Shown here piece by piece: positions 1 to 11,100 of a stretch of 64,000 nt of DNA. Every line of letters begins with the position of its first letter. The first letter of the stretch is position 1. Under the pieces are notes generated by a model. That model had not been told where the DNA came from. It saw only the letters and a list, made by a program, of their open reading frames with translations, and did no database searches. The stretch comes from Acanthosoma haemorrhoidale. Lineage: Eukaryota > Arthropoda > Insecta > Hemiptera > Acanthosomatidae. The position numbers and the translations under genes were made by a program. The stretch is taken from contig OV884011.1 of assembly GCA_930367205.1 (NCBI GenBank), positions 113,017,139 to 113,081,138 on the forward strand, written 5' to 3'.

Positions 1-860
1 CCTACCTATCAAGTTAGCTCAAAAACAGTTGTTTTTATCTCTTTGATCTAAAACGAGGATTCCACCAGTTATTGTTAGATGATGAGTTAAGTAACCTTTG
101 TGCATTTGGCACACCGTTTGGTATGTATCAGTGCCACCTCTGTGATTCGGCCTATCGGTGTTACCTGAACGGTTTCAGAAACTAACATAAATATTTTGCC
201 TAAACTCCATGCGTAATTGTTTATTTTGATGATTTGCTGTGTGCTGCCGAATCAGAGGAAGAACTGAACTCTATAGTTTCTGAGGTCATGAGAGTATGCA
301 GAAAATATAACGTAATAGTTAAATTTTATGATCCACTACCTAATTATAATAAATGCTCCCAATAATGTAAAAGAGTTGCAGCACTTGCTTGGTATGGTTA
401 ATGTTTTTAGATACCACCTACCAAACTTATACGAAAGAAATCATTTCACCATTAAGAGAACTACTTAAAAAAGGTCTAGAATGGTGTTGGACGCCACTTC
501 ATAATAAACAATTGAATATACTAAGAGAAATGATTTGAAGAATAACATTGTTAGCCATATAAAATTCTCTGAAAAGGAATTTCTCCGATTTTCATCTACA
601 AAGAAAGGTAGCCCTGTGGTTTTAGTGAACTACTACTCTAGATGGACTGAAGCTGTAAAGATTGCCAAAAAAAACTACCAAGACTATTATTGAGGTGGTA
701 AAACCATATTTGCATTGTTCGGAATCCCAACAATTAGCGATCCATACAGATCCTCAGAGTTCCAAGAATTTGCTAAAGAATATCATGCAGAATTCAAGAT
801 AGTCAGCCCATACAATCCTAAAAGCAATGGATTGGCTGAAAAATATGGGGGACCCGGCAC
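1..860 (+). mobile_element. Ty3/Gypsy-type LTR retrotransposon pol relic (RT to integrase), decayed
   Basis: Translating across several frames gives pieces of a Gypsy polyprotein in the correct order. A reverse-transcriptase start (FDLKRGFHQLLLDD, then AFGTPFGMYQC) lies at about 30-135. The catalytic segment with YFDDLL is near 215-240, followed by the RT C-terminal signature (KELQHLLGMVNVFR) at about 370-410. An integrase core then runs from about 590 to 845 (LVNYYSRWTEAVKI, FGIPTISDPYRSSEF, SPYNPKSNGLAE). Frameshifts and stop codons separate these blocks, and the region between RT and integrase is much too short for an intact RNase H and zinc-binding domain, so the copy is internally deleted and inactive. 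No LTR is visible; the left side runs off the window and the right side breaks at about 845-875 into an unrelated element. Family assignment rests on motif pattern, not on a search. Confidence 0.85.
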
Positions 861-865
861 ATCAT

Positions 866-1725
866 TACAAAAAAAACTGTACTTTTCAACGTGTATATGT
901 CTGAAATTATCGGAGCCCAGTACAAAAACACAATAGTCGCTGCGTTTGTCGACGATATCCCGGTGTACAGCAGCAGCATGAGCGCCAAGCTTAGACATGC
1001 TGAAATAGCCTGTAATCAGATCAGTGAGAAATTAGGGAAACTTAATTTCTTTGTAAACCCATGTAAGAGTGACTGCATAATTTTCTCATTCCAAAAGGAG
1101 AAAAGCCCACTGCCTACTACATACACTGAAGGAACGCAGCAAAACTCTCAAGCAAACAATCTCGTATATCTGGGCGTTAAAATGGACAGTCATCTTCGTT
1201 TTAGTGGCCATTTTGCCAGGAAGTAAAAACAAACACACGTGAAGTCTTACCGGCTTACACATTTACTGACTTCGCCCAATTTATCATTGCGTCTTCAGCC
1301 CATGATACATAAGAGTGTACTCAGGCCTGCTCTGCTGTACGGTGTACCGCTTATTAATCATTTGACTACACCGAGGCGACACCAATAATTTCAAAACGGG
1401 ATACTTATGAAAGTGGTCATACATACTACATTCTAGCAGTGGAGAAACAGTGAGCTTCACGAGGATTTTGAGCTGCCTACAAATTCATACAATAATTCAT
1501 TTGCCGTAGACATATCAAATTATTCGATTCGCTACAGTATATGAACAACCCCGTGTTCAATACCATTGCCCCCGCTCCGTTCCCCCATCGATGTCAGAAG
1601 GCGGTCGAGGCAGAAACGTTATAGTTTTTAAGTTAGTATGTAAGTTTAGTTTTTAAGTCCGTTTGTAGCCCGAAGGTGAGCCCCATCACCTAGTCCTTTT
1701 GCAATTATATAAATTTTTAACAATA
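866..1725 (+). mobile_element. Jockey-like non-LTR retrotransposon fragment A (RT palm to 3' tail)
   Basis: From about 876 the reading frame switches from Gypsy integrase to a non-LTR reverse transcriptase. The open stretch to 1226 carries VLFNVYMSEIIGAQY followed by the catalytic FVDDI box (usual form FADDI) and the helical SMSAK region also seen in fragment B at 2331-3038. Beyond 1226 the frame is broken, but KSVLRPALLYGVPL (about 1310-1350) and MNNPVF near 1540-1560 match the C-terminal part of the related copies at 3150-3360 and 52769-53160. The fragment ends in a tail containing GGTGAGCCCCATCACCT at about 1675-1692, shared with fragment B. It is a 5'-truncated, dead copy. Confidence 0.8.
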
Positions 1726-1899
1726 AACAGAAATGTTAGTTTGTAAGATATCCACTCCTTAAAATACATATATTATGCAGTAAAAAGAGCAACCCACTGA
1801 AAAATTTATATTCATGTTTATAATAATCATTTTTTTAAATAATATGAAATAAGGGTTGAAGAAAAATAAATAAATCCAAACACCGCTAGGCAGGTAACT

Positions 1900-3147
1900 A
1901 TCATGAACCTCAGCAGCTGAAAACAGGACAGGACTACATGTTTGTCTCCCCGAAGCAGCTTAAGGCGATTATTTGCCGGTGTAAGGAAAACCGAGCATCA
2001 GGACGCAACGGGGTGCAAACTGTACTGCTAAAACAGCTGCCGAGTAGAGGGATTTCCCAACTCTGTACCCTGTACAATGCATATTATGTACAATAAAATC
2101 AGGTTGCGATACTTCCCGACAGCGTGGGAACAAGCTATCCTGTTCCCACTTCTGAAGCCCGCAAAGAGTGGGTGGTCGCCCTCTATCACCCTATCAGTCT
2201 CCTCGCTCATATGGGAAAGATTCTTGAAAAGATAATACTGAACTACCTGAAGGAGTTCTGTTCGGAAAATTCTATCATATCGCACTAGCAGACAGGTTTT
2301 CAGGCTCATCTGAGTACAGAGCATCCACATGTGAAGATACAGACGGAAGCCACGCTCGGTATCAACAAGAACACAGCAACTACTATGTTCTCGTTGGACT
2401 GCATGCAGGCTTTCGACTCTGTATCCCACGGGATGCTGTTCCGACAGCTTTACGACTGGGAATACCCAGCGCAATTATACACCATGTTGGTTTCCTTCTT
2501 GAATGACAGAACGGTGAGGGTATGGGTGGGTGAATGCTTCTCTAACCCATTCCGTCTGACTTGTGGAGTTCCTCAAGGAGCAGTTTTTTCTCCGGCTCTT
2601 TTCAGCATGTACACTTCTGAAATTGTTGGGACAAACTATCAGAAAGCTACTGTAATCGCTTTCGCCGACGACATTGCGATTTGCAACTGCAGCATGAGTG
2701 CAAAAAGAACTCTTACAAAGGCCGAGTCAGTTTGTAACGTAATCAGTGACAGACTTGGTAAGTTAAACATCAGTGTAAACGTCGGGAAGGCCGACTGCGT
2801 AATATTCTTCATCCAAAAGGGGAAAAAATCCTTGCCAAAATCATATACTATAGTAGGGCAAGAGAACTCACCAGCTTTCTCAATGTACTATCTATGTATA
2901 AAAATGGATAGGCATCTCCATTTCTCTACCCATGCTGCTGCTGCAAATCGCAAAGTCGTCTGCGAAAGCGATTACCGTAGATTTCTTGTAGTTTGTCCCA
3001 ACAAATTCAGATGTGTACAATACAGATTTAGTATGTAAGTAAGTTTTCAGTTTATGATAAAAATGGTGAGCCCCACCACCTTTAGTAAATTCAGCTCATT
3101 CATGTATAATGTGCTTCATTATACTTTGTACATTGCAGGACATTATT
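1900..3147 (+). mobile_element. Jockey-like non-LTR retrotransposon fragment B1 (RT domain plus 3' tail)
   Basis: This is a longer relative of fragment A. From about 1915 a broken frame gives the N-terminal RT region (KENRASGRNGVQ, then PISLLAHMGKILEKIILNYL, then the QTGFQAHLSTEH block). The open frame 2331-3038 contains the palm: motif A as FSLDCMQAFDSVSHGMLF, motif B as CGVPQGAVFSPALFSMYTSE and motif C as AFADDIAI, which still holds the catalytic DD. The thumb and C-terminal region are deleted at about 2960-3025, after which the 3' tail (3025-3147) begins. Stop codons and frameshifts upstream of 2331 show that it is not functional. No endonuclease domain is present, as expected for a 5'-truncated copy. 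Confidence 0.85.
3025..3147 (+). repeat. Direct repeat, first copy: 3' tail of the Jockey-like family
   Basis: This 123-bp segment starting GATTTAGTATGTAAGTAAG recurs at 3386-3508 with only a handful of mismatches. A looser version lies in the tail of fragment A near 1630-1700. It contains the short palindrome-like GGTGAGCCCCACCACC. Confidence 0.9.
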
Positions 3148-3508
3148 CCAACAATTCCAGAATGGGATAATGAGAAAAGTTGTCCAACATACCTTTCTCG
3201 AGAGGTTAAAGAACACCGAACTGCACCCGTTGCTTGGTGTGCCATCGGTGGGTGAGTTCATCCGCCAGAGACACATCAAGTTTTTTGACTCGTTGCAGCA
3301 CCTCACAAACCCATTGTTTAACAATAAGACCCCACCACCCCTCCCGCATTGATGGCAACAGACTGTCGGGAAAAAATTAGGTTAAGATTTAGTATGTAAG
3401 TAAGTTTTGAGTTTATGATAAAAATGGTGAGCCCCATCACCTTTAGTAAATTCAGCTCATTCATGTATAATTATAATTCATTATAATTTGTACATGGCAG
3501 AACATTAT
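3148..3508 (+). mobile_element. Jockey-like fragment B2: 5'-truncated C-terminus plus second tail
   Basis: Immediately after the tail of B1, the sequence resumes with the ORF2 C-terminus (FQQFQNGIMRKVVQ, then LHPLLGVPSVGEFIRQRH, then NPLFNNKTPPPLPH) and ends at a stop near 3351. A second copy of the tail follows at 3386-3508. The matching C-terminal block in the element at 52769-53411 reads LQSFQNKILRTAL and NPLFKDMTPPPLP, which supports a common family. The arrangement looks like a 5'-truncated insertion placed directly at the 3' end of B1. Confidence 0.75.
3386..3508 (+). repeat. Direct repeat, second copy: 3' tail of the Jockey-like family
   Basis: Same-length partner of 3025-3147, in the same orientation and 361 bp downstream. 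The two copies bracket the ORF2 C-terminal fragment. Their high similarity, compared with the badly decayed coding parts, points to a recent duplication or to two late insertions. Confidence 0.9.
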
Positions 3509-3693
3509 CATTTTATATAAGAACTTGTATATAATGTAGCCAAGCTACAGGAAATGCAAAAAGAAATTCTAAATAGAATCGCTCGAGAATCTATAATTGT
3601 GCTATATATCTAAGTAAATTTTAAGGGGCTATCAAAACAACAAAAAGAAAAAAACAAAACATTTTCCATTCTTTCGGAACCTGGCACCTGAAG

Positions 3694-4130
3694 TGAACAC
3701 TGCTATCTCTCTCTCTCTCTCTGCTCTGGTGCTTGCTGCTCTACTCGAACCATGGCTTTCTTATTGAACTACCTCTGCACCTCTCTTTCCTAACCTCGCT
3801 ATGTTTTAGTGCGGCGTTGTCAGACCCCACACCTGCCTAGTGGGATTCTCTGCCTTCACCTCGCTAAAACTATCTCCTTATAGGAAGATATCTCTTCCAT
3901 GCAGACAACGGTCTCTGGGGCTCTACAAACTTTCCCTAGTAGCGTCTCCCCCAGCGATCCAGTCTGCCTCACACTCTCCTTTCGGATCCAGACGGCTTTC
4001 GCCTACCCTTAGATACCGAGTGTGAATTCGTAGTCATTCCAAGACCACATAAACTACCTATAATATCTAACCTGTACCTCTTCTCCTGAACATAGTGCAC
4101 TGTCGGGGCACACCTTCTTAGATCTTATGG
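3694..4130 (+). repeat. Dispersed LTR-like repeat, plus-strand copy
   Basis: This roughly 437-bp segment aligns along its whole length with the reverse complement of 41602-42024. Strong blocks include CATAGTGCACTGTCGGGGCA and CATTCCAAGACCACATAAAC. A CT run (about 3706-3722) occurs in this copy only. A polyadenylation-like AATAAA follows shortly after the alignable part (about 4145). Length, the lack of coding content and the AATAAA make a solo LTR possible, but no TG/CA ends or target duplication could be fixed. The class remains unproven. Confidence 0.7.
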
Positions 4131-6660
4131 TGTCATATCAATACGAATAAAGCTGCCTGCCGACTAGGCCGCCAGCAAAGGTCAAAGACCACAGGTTTAC
4201 CCATTTTATCTCTTTCTTGTATATGAAAAGGAGGTATTATAATCAAAAAGCTTGATTATAGATCGTAAATAGTAGAAGTAAATTAATCTCGACGCAGGAG
4301 AAGACTTTGAAATTTCTAAAGAAGTGACAAGACCATTTCCGTTTCATTTGATGGATAAATGGAGGATGGAGTGGCGGATTTATCTGATGAGGAGAGAAGG
4401 GAATTTGACAACGGACATAAATACTGATGACAACCAATATGTAAGCAACTCTGGGAGGTGTGTAAAAAAACCAAAAAAGTACGATGATTAATATGTTTGT
4501 CTTTACTAATTTAAGTTAATTTGAAGTTTATGTTAATAGGAATGTTTTTGTCAAAATAACAATTGTGTAAATATTATTATATTATATTATAGTTTTATTA
4601 TATACCCCCCCTACAATGTTGTTTTTATATAATCTAGTGTAACCTACTTAAAAAAATAAAACGTGTTCTCGAGTATCCGATTTCTTAATTGTATTCTAAT
4701 GCTACGAAAATACAAAACATATACTGTATATGTATATGTACGTAGATATACTAGTTGATCTGAGGAATAATTAAGTATTAAAACCATCTTTTCTGGTATA
4801 TATTTGAACTGTTTTCAAGATGCCGTCTTTAGTATGCCCTTATCCATGCGGAGATAAACACGACTTTAAATAGCTTCTGAGATGGGATTTGAAAAATCTG
4901 AATGTTTACAAAACGAGCCTTTAAGGACGTTTAATCGTTCACTTCCCAATAACTTTCACATTCTCAGTTTAACCCAAATTCGCAATGATGAGTACCGTTC
5001 GAAAGCTTATTAAAAAATAAAGAGTTTGGGTACTTTGACAGACTCCAGAGGAAGTTTAAAATTTTTCAGAAATTTGAATATTTCATTCATAAGTTTGAGC
5101 TGCCACTGTGTTTATAGATGGTTACTTTCATACATTTACACTATATATATTTCTTGAGAACGTGTAGATTATTTCTTTATGTAATTTTTCTTGTAAAAAA
5201 AAAGATGTTCATCATCCGCGTTGTACCTTGGTTCTAGATATGTTGTACCTGGGGCCACAATTTTACATCGAGGTATAATTCCAATAAAAACGTTATTAAC
5301 TTGATATTTAAATTAATTAGCCTTCAATAGGTCAACAAAAATACAATGTAAATACCAGAGTTTACAGAAGATACTAAGTTAATTACAGTATTATGGTTTA
5401 GTCTTATAATCGAAAACATAACTTTAAAATGTCGCAGTATGCCTTGATTTAAATAAAAATATAGCTCATTGGACATTAAATTGTGAAAGGTTAACACCAA
5501 ACGTTAATTTTTTGAACTGGTGAGCTGAACCACCAGTTCAGTTGCTGGGTTGGGATACTTAAAACTCACACCTTCTTTGTACGCTTAGTAAACTTTTATC
5601 TACTTTGGTAAACTTTTGGGTCTTCTGATTTTCAGGAACTAAACATCAAAGGAGTCTTCAGACTATTTCTGCAACAAAATATTTTACGTTTATTTTGGAA
5701 AATATTATTACTAAAATAAACTACGTTAAATTTAGAGGATATTTAATTTGTATTTATAAATTTTAATATCACTTAATAATTGTATTTAGTTATATTAATT
5801 TTATCAGAGTCGTTACACTTTGAATCGGTCCAAAGTACAACACTTTGACTAGAATCAGGGTACAGCACTTCGCCATATTTCAATAACATGCACTCAACCA
5901 TTTTGTGGTTAGTCTAAACCTTAACTGCGACTAAAACAACTTGGTGAAGGTTTTTGTAGTCAACAACAAACTAATCGAACAGATATAACCACAATTACTG
6001 TAGGTCTAAGATGCATATCGCTCACCTTTCTTCCAGGTGTCCAAAGTGTAACACACCTTTACCTTCGCTAGTTTAACAAGCTAGGTACCACTGGTTACGA
6101 TGTGAACAATGGTTAAAAAACTGTTTAGCGTGGAGAAAATCTGTAGAGTTTATATGGCAAGAAAATGGATTTTCTTGAAAATAAAACTTGAGCTTCTAGA
6201 ACAATGAGTTGAGAAGTGCGGTTGGAGGCGCTCGATGTCAATTTTTTATGTGATTTCGCACATTTGTTGTTTTTTTTTAACCATAAGAGCCAATCTAATA
6301 CTACTTATTAAATACTAATTAAATAATAAAAAAAACAACCACTCGGCATTTTTTCCCAAACATACTACGTAATCTAATTTTATAAACCATGCCAGTTGCT
6401 AAAAATAACCTTTTAAATAAATAAATGCAATTATAAATAGCCAAAATATTGAAAAACTATGGAATAAATACAAACCGCATTAAATGCTCTATTTCTATTG
6501 CTGGCTCTCAGTAAGTTATTTTTTTTGGATATCTTTGATTTTTTCCCCCTGCACTATATTCGTTATTTAACTCTTTATCCCCCTCTCTATCTTGGGGACC
6601 CATGTAAACTATGAATATGTGACAATTAAACCGGAGGGACCGTGTTTTTTTTCCTTGCAG
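4131..6660. other. AT-rich noncoding stretch
   Basis: I see no coding exon, RNA gene or recognisable element here. A few short ORFs occur on both strands with no family resemblance. The first exon or promoter of the zinc-finger gene may lie near the end, because a good splice acceptor (polypyrimidine tract followed by TTGCAG, ending at 6660) implies an upstream exon that I could not identify. Confidence 0.5.
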
Positions 6661-8145
6661 CAGTAACAGGCTGTTTATCCTATAATTCGACAATGCTGCA
6701 TGGTGCATGAGTAAGACTATTGATAGATGCACATGTGAACGAACGCTGTGCCGACCATTGTTATTTAATTTGAACACCAACGTCCCATACATAGATAGTA
6801 GCTCTGATAACAAAACCATGAGGTCAGTTTTTTCTCCCGGAGGTAATCTACAAGAAAATTATAATTATAGGTATGTTTCATTATCAGTAAACGTATGAAA
6901 GAAGCTTAAATGTAATCTTTACTTGTATTATCTACAGGAAGAGTTGTACCTAAAGGCATTACTTATCAACTACTTGTTTATTTATCACTGTAGTAGGAGT
7001 AACCTTGAGATTAAATTTCGTTTATAATGTTTACTACTTTTTAAATGTCCTGTATAAAATGTTGTTGTATTGTTTTGTTTTTTAATTTTCAGTCACATCT
7101 CCTTTGATCATTCTCCGGACCATACAATGTATACAGAAAATATTGTTGGAAAAACAGCTGAAATCCCACAAACATTACTTGTATTTGACAGTCATAATAT
7201 AGGTACAAAGCCTCCCCAACTGCAATTACTTACACCTCCTTTAAGGTACATTATTGAATAAACCCTAAATTAGCTGCAAATATGGGTTTGTTATTTTTGT
7301 ATACTGATGTTTGCTATTCCATTATAGTGCCAGTGATTTGAACATCCCAAATGGAACTGTGGTGCCACCAGATCTGCCAAAAATGTTCTTAGACTTATTA
7401 GTACCAGTACAAGGGGTAAATATGGCTAGATTAATTTGAGCATATTCCAAATCATTTGATATTTTACTGTTCATTTAGGGGATGTGATTTCTGTTTATAC
7501 TATATCATTATGTTATAAGAGTATGCAAGTAGAAACAAAATTCTTCCCACTGAGGTACCGAGGACCCAATTAGTGGTTCTATCTTTCTCATGCTGTTAAA
7601 AAGGTAAACGAGGTCTCAAAAATTTTTTTTGAAAATTACTGCGATTTAGCTAACTCAAAAAAAAAAAAAAATGTAATTTGCATCAGAGTGAATCAATCAG
7701 AATTAACAAGAAATAAAAACGTGTACCTCTAAGAGGAGATAGAGCCACTACTTTTACGAGGTGAGTATAGTAGTTTAGATGAGAGTCTTAAACCAGAATA
7801 TCCTCCAAAAATTGTTTAAAAACATACACTAGTGGGATTGTTGTACACTACATTAAAAATACTAATAATTATATGACTATATTTCTATTTCAGTTAAAAA
7901 ATAAAAAGTTACCATATGACTGCTCTTTATGCGGTGATAGATTTGCTACTTGGAACTCGCTTGTCACACACAACAAATCTCATCGTCGGCCAGCATGTTT
8001 GGTATGTGGCATCATATTGCCTTCGGCGTCAAAATTGAGTTCTCACAGGACGTACTGTCAGGGTGATTCTGACGCTGTTGTTGTTACTTCAAAATATGGT
8101 AGATCTAGACCTGTCAAAAGTTACCTTGCCAATAATTTAAAATAA
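6661..8145 (+). CDS. Four-exon gene for a small C2H2/C2HC zinc-finger protein (218 residues)
   Basis: Four exons join without any phase conflict: 6661-6870 (coding from ATG 6707), 7093-7245, 7328-7415 and 7894-8145 (stop TAA). All introns are GT-AG (222, 82 and 478 bp). The coding length is 657 nt, giving 218 residues. The C-terminus holds a classical finger (C145, C148, H161, H165; C-x2-C-x12-H-x3-H). A second finger follows in which the last ligand is cysteine (C170, C173, H186, C190; C-x2-C-x12-H-x3-C). The N-terminal two thirds are rich in Pro, Asn and Ser and show no known domain. Such fingers usually bind DNA or RNA in the nucleus; that role is inferred from the family. I do not recognise the orthologue. 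The 5' end is uncertain: TAA at 6683-6685 blocks in-frame extension if the acceptor at 6660 is used. Confidence 0.75.
6707..6870 (+). CDS. Zinc-finger gene, first coding exon
   Basis: This exon encodes residues 1-54 plus two bases of codon 55. The ATG at 6707 is the first in-frame ATG after the TAA at 6683. Two very short out-of-frame upstream ORFs (ATG 6693 and ATG 6700) overlap the start and could dampen translation. The donor is G|GTATGT at 6871. Confidence 0.65.
7093..7245 (+). CDS. Zinc-finger gene, second coding exon
   Basis: Acceptor TTTTAATTTTCAG ends at 7092 and donor GTACAT starts at 7246. The exon enters and leaves with two bases of a codon already supplied (AG|T at both borders). 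It encodes a hydrophilic segment including HSPDHTMYTENIVGK and KPPQLQLLTPP, with no recognised domain. Confidence 0.75.
7328..7415 (+). CDS. Zinc-finger gene, third coding exon
   Basis: An 88-nt exon between acceptor CCATTATAG (ends 7327) and donor GTAAAT (7416). It encodes residues 106-135, including NGTVVPPDLPKMFLDLLVPV. It ends on a codon boundary, matching the phase of the last exon. Confidence 0.7.
7894..8145 (+). CDS. Zinc-finger gene, last coding exon with both fingers
   Basis: Acceptor TTTCTATTTCAG ends at 7893. The exon encodes residues 136-218 and the TAA stop. Finger 1 reads CSLCGDRFATWNSLVTH and ends at H165. Finger 2 starts CLVCGIILPSASKLSSH and ends with C190. A basic tail (SKYGRSRPVKSYL) follows. 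Confidence 0.85.
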   Translation, partial: LKNKKLPYDCSLCGDRFATWNSLVTHNKSHRRPACLVCGIILPSASKLSSHRTYCQGDSDAVVVTSKYGRSRPVKSYLANNLK

Positions 8146-11100
8146 ATCAGGAATATGTAAAATGATATTGTTCATAGTTTTCCTATCCAGATTTAGATCT
8201 CATAACAACTAAAAGTAATTTTTCATGAGGAAAACTTAGATGCTATAAACATCATTGTAGCCTATTAAATTAATCATTTAAATACATTGTTAGTTTATTT
8301 TAAGGAGAAAGTGTAGATAAAGACTGCAGTTCACTCTAAAAAGTCATCAATCTTTTATTTTATTATGCTGGTTCCAGTCTTGTTTAGTTTCAATATAATA
8401 TGAGTAAATATCTATTTTTTTAATTTAATATAAAGTTCCTTGAATTTCAAAGCAAGAAGTCTATTTAGATGTTATACATCTATTGAAGGTTAGGGCAGTA
8501 GTTTATTATATTACATATAGTTGTGTCAAAAATATTGGAACATCTTAATAATCCTAAAGTTTTCTTTTCAATTGATACATACATTTATTACATTTTAACA
8601 GTTTAATTTTGAAGCTACTGTATTATATATTTAAAAATGGTAGGTGCCTGAAGTAGCCACATAAAGAAATTTTATCAAGCCCTTAGATGAGCTTCATTCA
8701 GGGGCTTCAGCTTCCTTTACCGAGTTACTAATTTAATTAAGAAAAAAAATATTTAAGGGAAGATATCTGTTATTATTCATCAAGTTTTCTGTTGTCCCGA
8801 TATTTTAGATACCAACTGAATATGATATATATGTTTGCACTAATTTTACTTTCTATAATTGTTTCTTCGATTTTTTTTATAAGCATGTTTTCCTATTATT
8901 ACTCTGGTTTAAAATATTATGTAACCATACTTCCAAAGTTTGGGATCTATTTTATTTTGATTATTGTTACCAGTGGATTATTATTAGTCATGAAGTTATA
9001 GTCTTAGTTAATGATATATATATATAATTTGCAACCCAGTATAAGTGTGCATATTTAATTGTTTTATTTTCATTTATATGTATAGTTTATTCAATCAATG
9101 TTCCTAGAATAATTGTTTTTATCTATTGATTATTGAAAGTTTGTTGTTTATGATTTATTGCAATGTTTGAAACTCAATTTTACATTCCAAAAAAAGTTTA
9201 TTTTTATTTATATTTTATTAATAACATTATTTGTGAAGACCTTCTTTTATTTAGTCAGTAGTTATGCAATTACTACATTCCTGTAAAAGAACGTTTAATT
9301 GAAAAAAAGACATAAAATTTTAATTTTTTTTTTAATTTAAACAAAAAAAGTATAAAGATATTTTATAATTATCATACATTATTATTATGTCACCAGACAT
9401 AATTTTAAATATAACTATAAAGTGTTGGACCAAAGTACTTTTATATATCACGCTATACAAAATGTGCCTTATTTTACCTCAATCTTGGGGATTATTGGAT
9501 TAAATAGTAATTGTTGTATTATATTCTATAACTAATTTTAAAAATTGTATGCAAGAGTTACCCAGATATTGTTTATATATTTAAGTGCCTTATATTGCTT
9601 ATATCTTGTTTGTTATGCTATCAATTTTATGAGAATTTACATTAGAAAAATGTATTTTTTATTTTTGGGTAAACTTGAATGAGCCTAAACATGAGTTTGT
9701 AATCATTAAATTCCATTTTTCATCAAAATACTAGTTATTATACTTTTTATACTTATTCTAAATATGTGAGTGCCTTATCATTTTAATAAGTACAAATATT
9801 ACAATTTTATTGATTATGCTGGATTAAGACCAAATTTAACATTTTTATGCTATCTTAATTTAAAGTTTATTAAATTACACTTGAATCATGTTATAGTTAC
9901 GCATTAGTTTTTAATGGATTGCTTTCCAAAACAGCCAGGTACTGATTGATACTGTGATAACTTAGCACCATATCAAATCTAGTTTATTGTAAGTCAAATA
10001 AACTCATTTTTAAACAATTTAGAAGCTAACCCTTCCTTCATGCAGAAGACTCTGATATTTTATAATTTATTTGATATAATATTCGTATATCATTCCAGTT
10101 TATGTAAAATTATTAAATGTGTTCATTATAGCTCAAATTTAATTTGATTAGTGTTATTGACATAAAAACAAAAGACTGACAGAAGAAGTGTTCAAACTTA
10201 ATTTTATTGAAGATTCAGGAATTCCATTGCTTAATAGTATTTGTAAACTAAAACAAATAAATATACATTTGTATGTACTTTGTTTAAAATAAATAAATTT
10301 GCTTTAATTTTTTTCTATTTTTTATTGACTTTAAACAAAAAAACAGCCAAGCCATTCAGAGTATATAAGTAATAATTAGGGATCTGAACTCTAAAGGAAA
10401 GGTATGGAATTGAATTGACTTAAAGCACGATTTTCCAACAATAAGATATTTATTACTGACAGTGTGGTGCTGGAGAAATTGAAAAGAACCTGTATCTCCA
10501 GAGCTTTATTTATTTTTCACCCTAGTGTTTTTGACAGACTGTCGTTAGTCTTAAGGGTTCGAGCCAATAGTAACTGCAGCACTTGCCAGCTTGGCTTTCA
10601 AAGAATGTCTAACTTTAAGAGAACAGGTGTTTTATATCTCAATGTAACAAGATATTAATCTAGCCTATTGGTCCCCAAATGACGAACTGCCCTCTGCATC
10701 CAGACTGTATGAAAGGATTTTACAGACCATCAGAAAATTCTGAACAACAAATTGATGTTTCAGCGGCCAACATGTACCATACAGGCAGTAATCGTGGGCA
10801 CTGGCAATTTCTCCCCCTAACCAAAACTAGCTACTGAGATAAATTTTATATGAAGAATTAGGAGAGATTGAATAAGAAATGTAAGTGTCAGGGAGTCCCC
10901 AAGGAATCTATCAAGAAAAGAAATAGCTAAAATGGATTTGTCCTGCCTGTTAGCTGGAGAGATTAGAATTAAAAGTTCACTATGAAATGTCAACTAGTAA
11001 ATAACAGATCTAAAGGGGGTCCAAGAACAATCTCTCTTCAGTATATAGAGTTACTCTCAAGTGGAATAGATAGAAGTTTGAGACAAATGAAGAACACCAT

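Noticed and set aside
8822..9001. Hydrophobic ORF that looks like a small membrane protein or a mitochondrial insertion
   Set aside because: In T-rich DNA, Phe, Ile, Leu and Tyr codons dominate by composition. I could not match it to any mitochondrial gene or find neighbouring exons.
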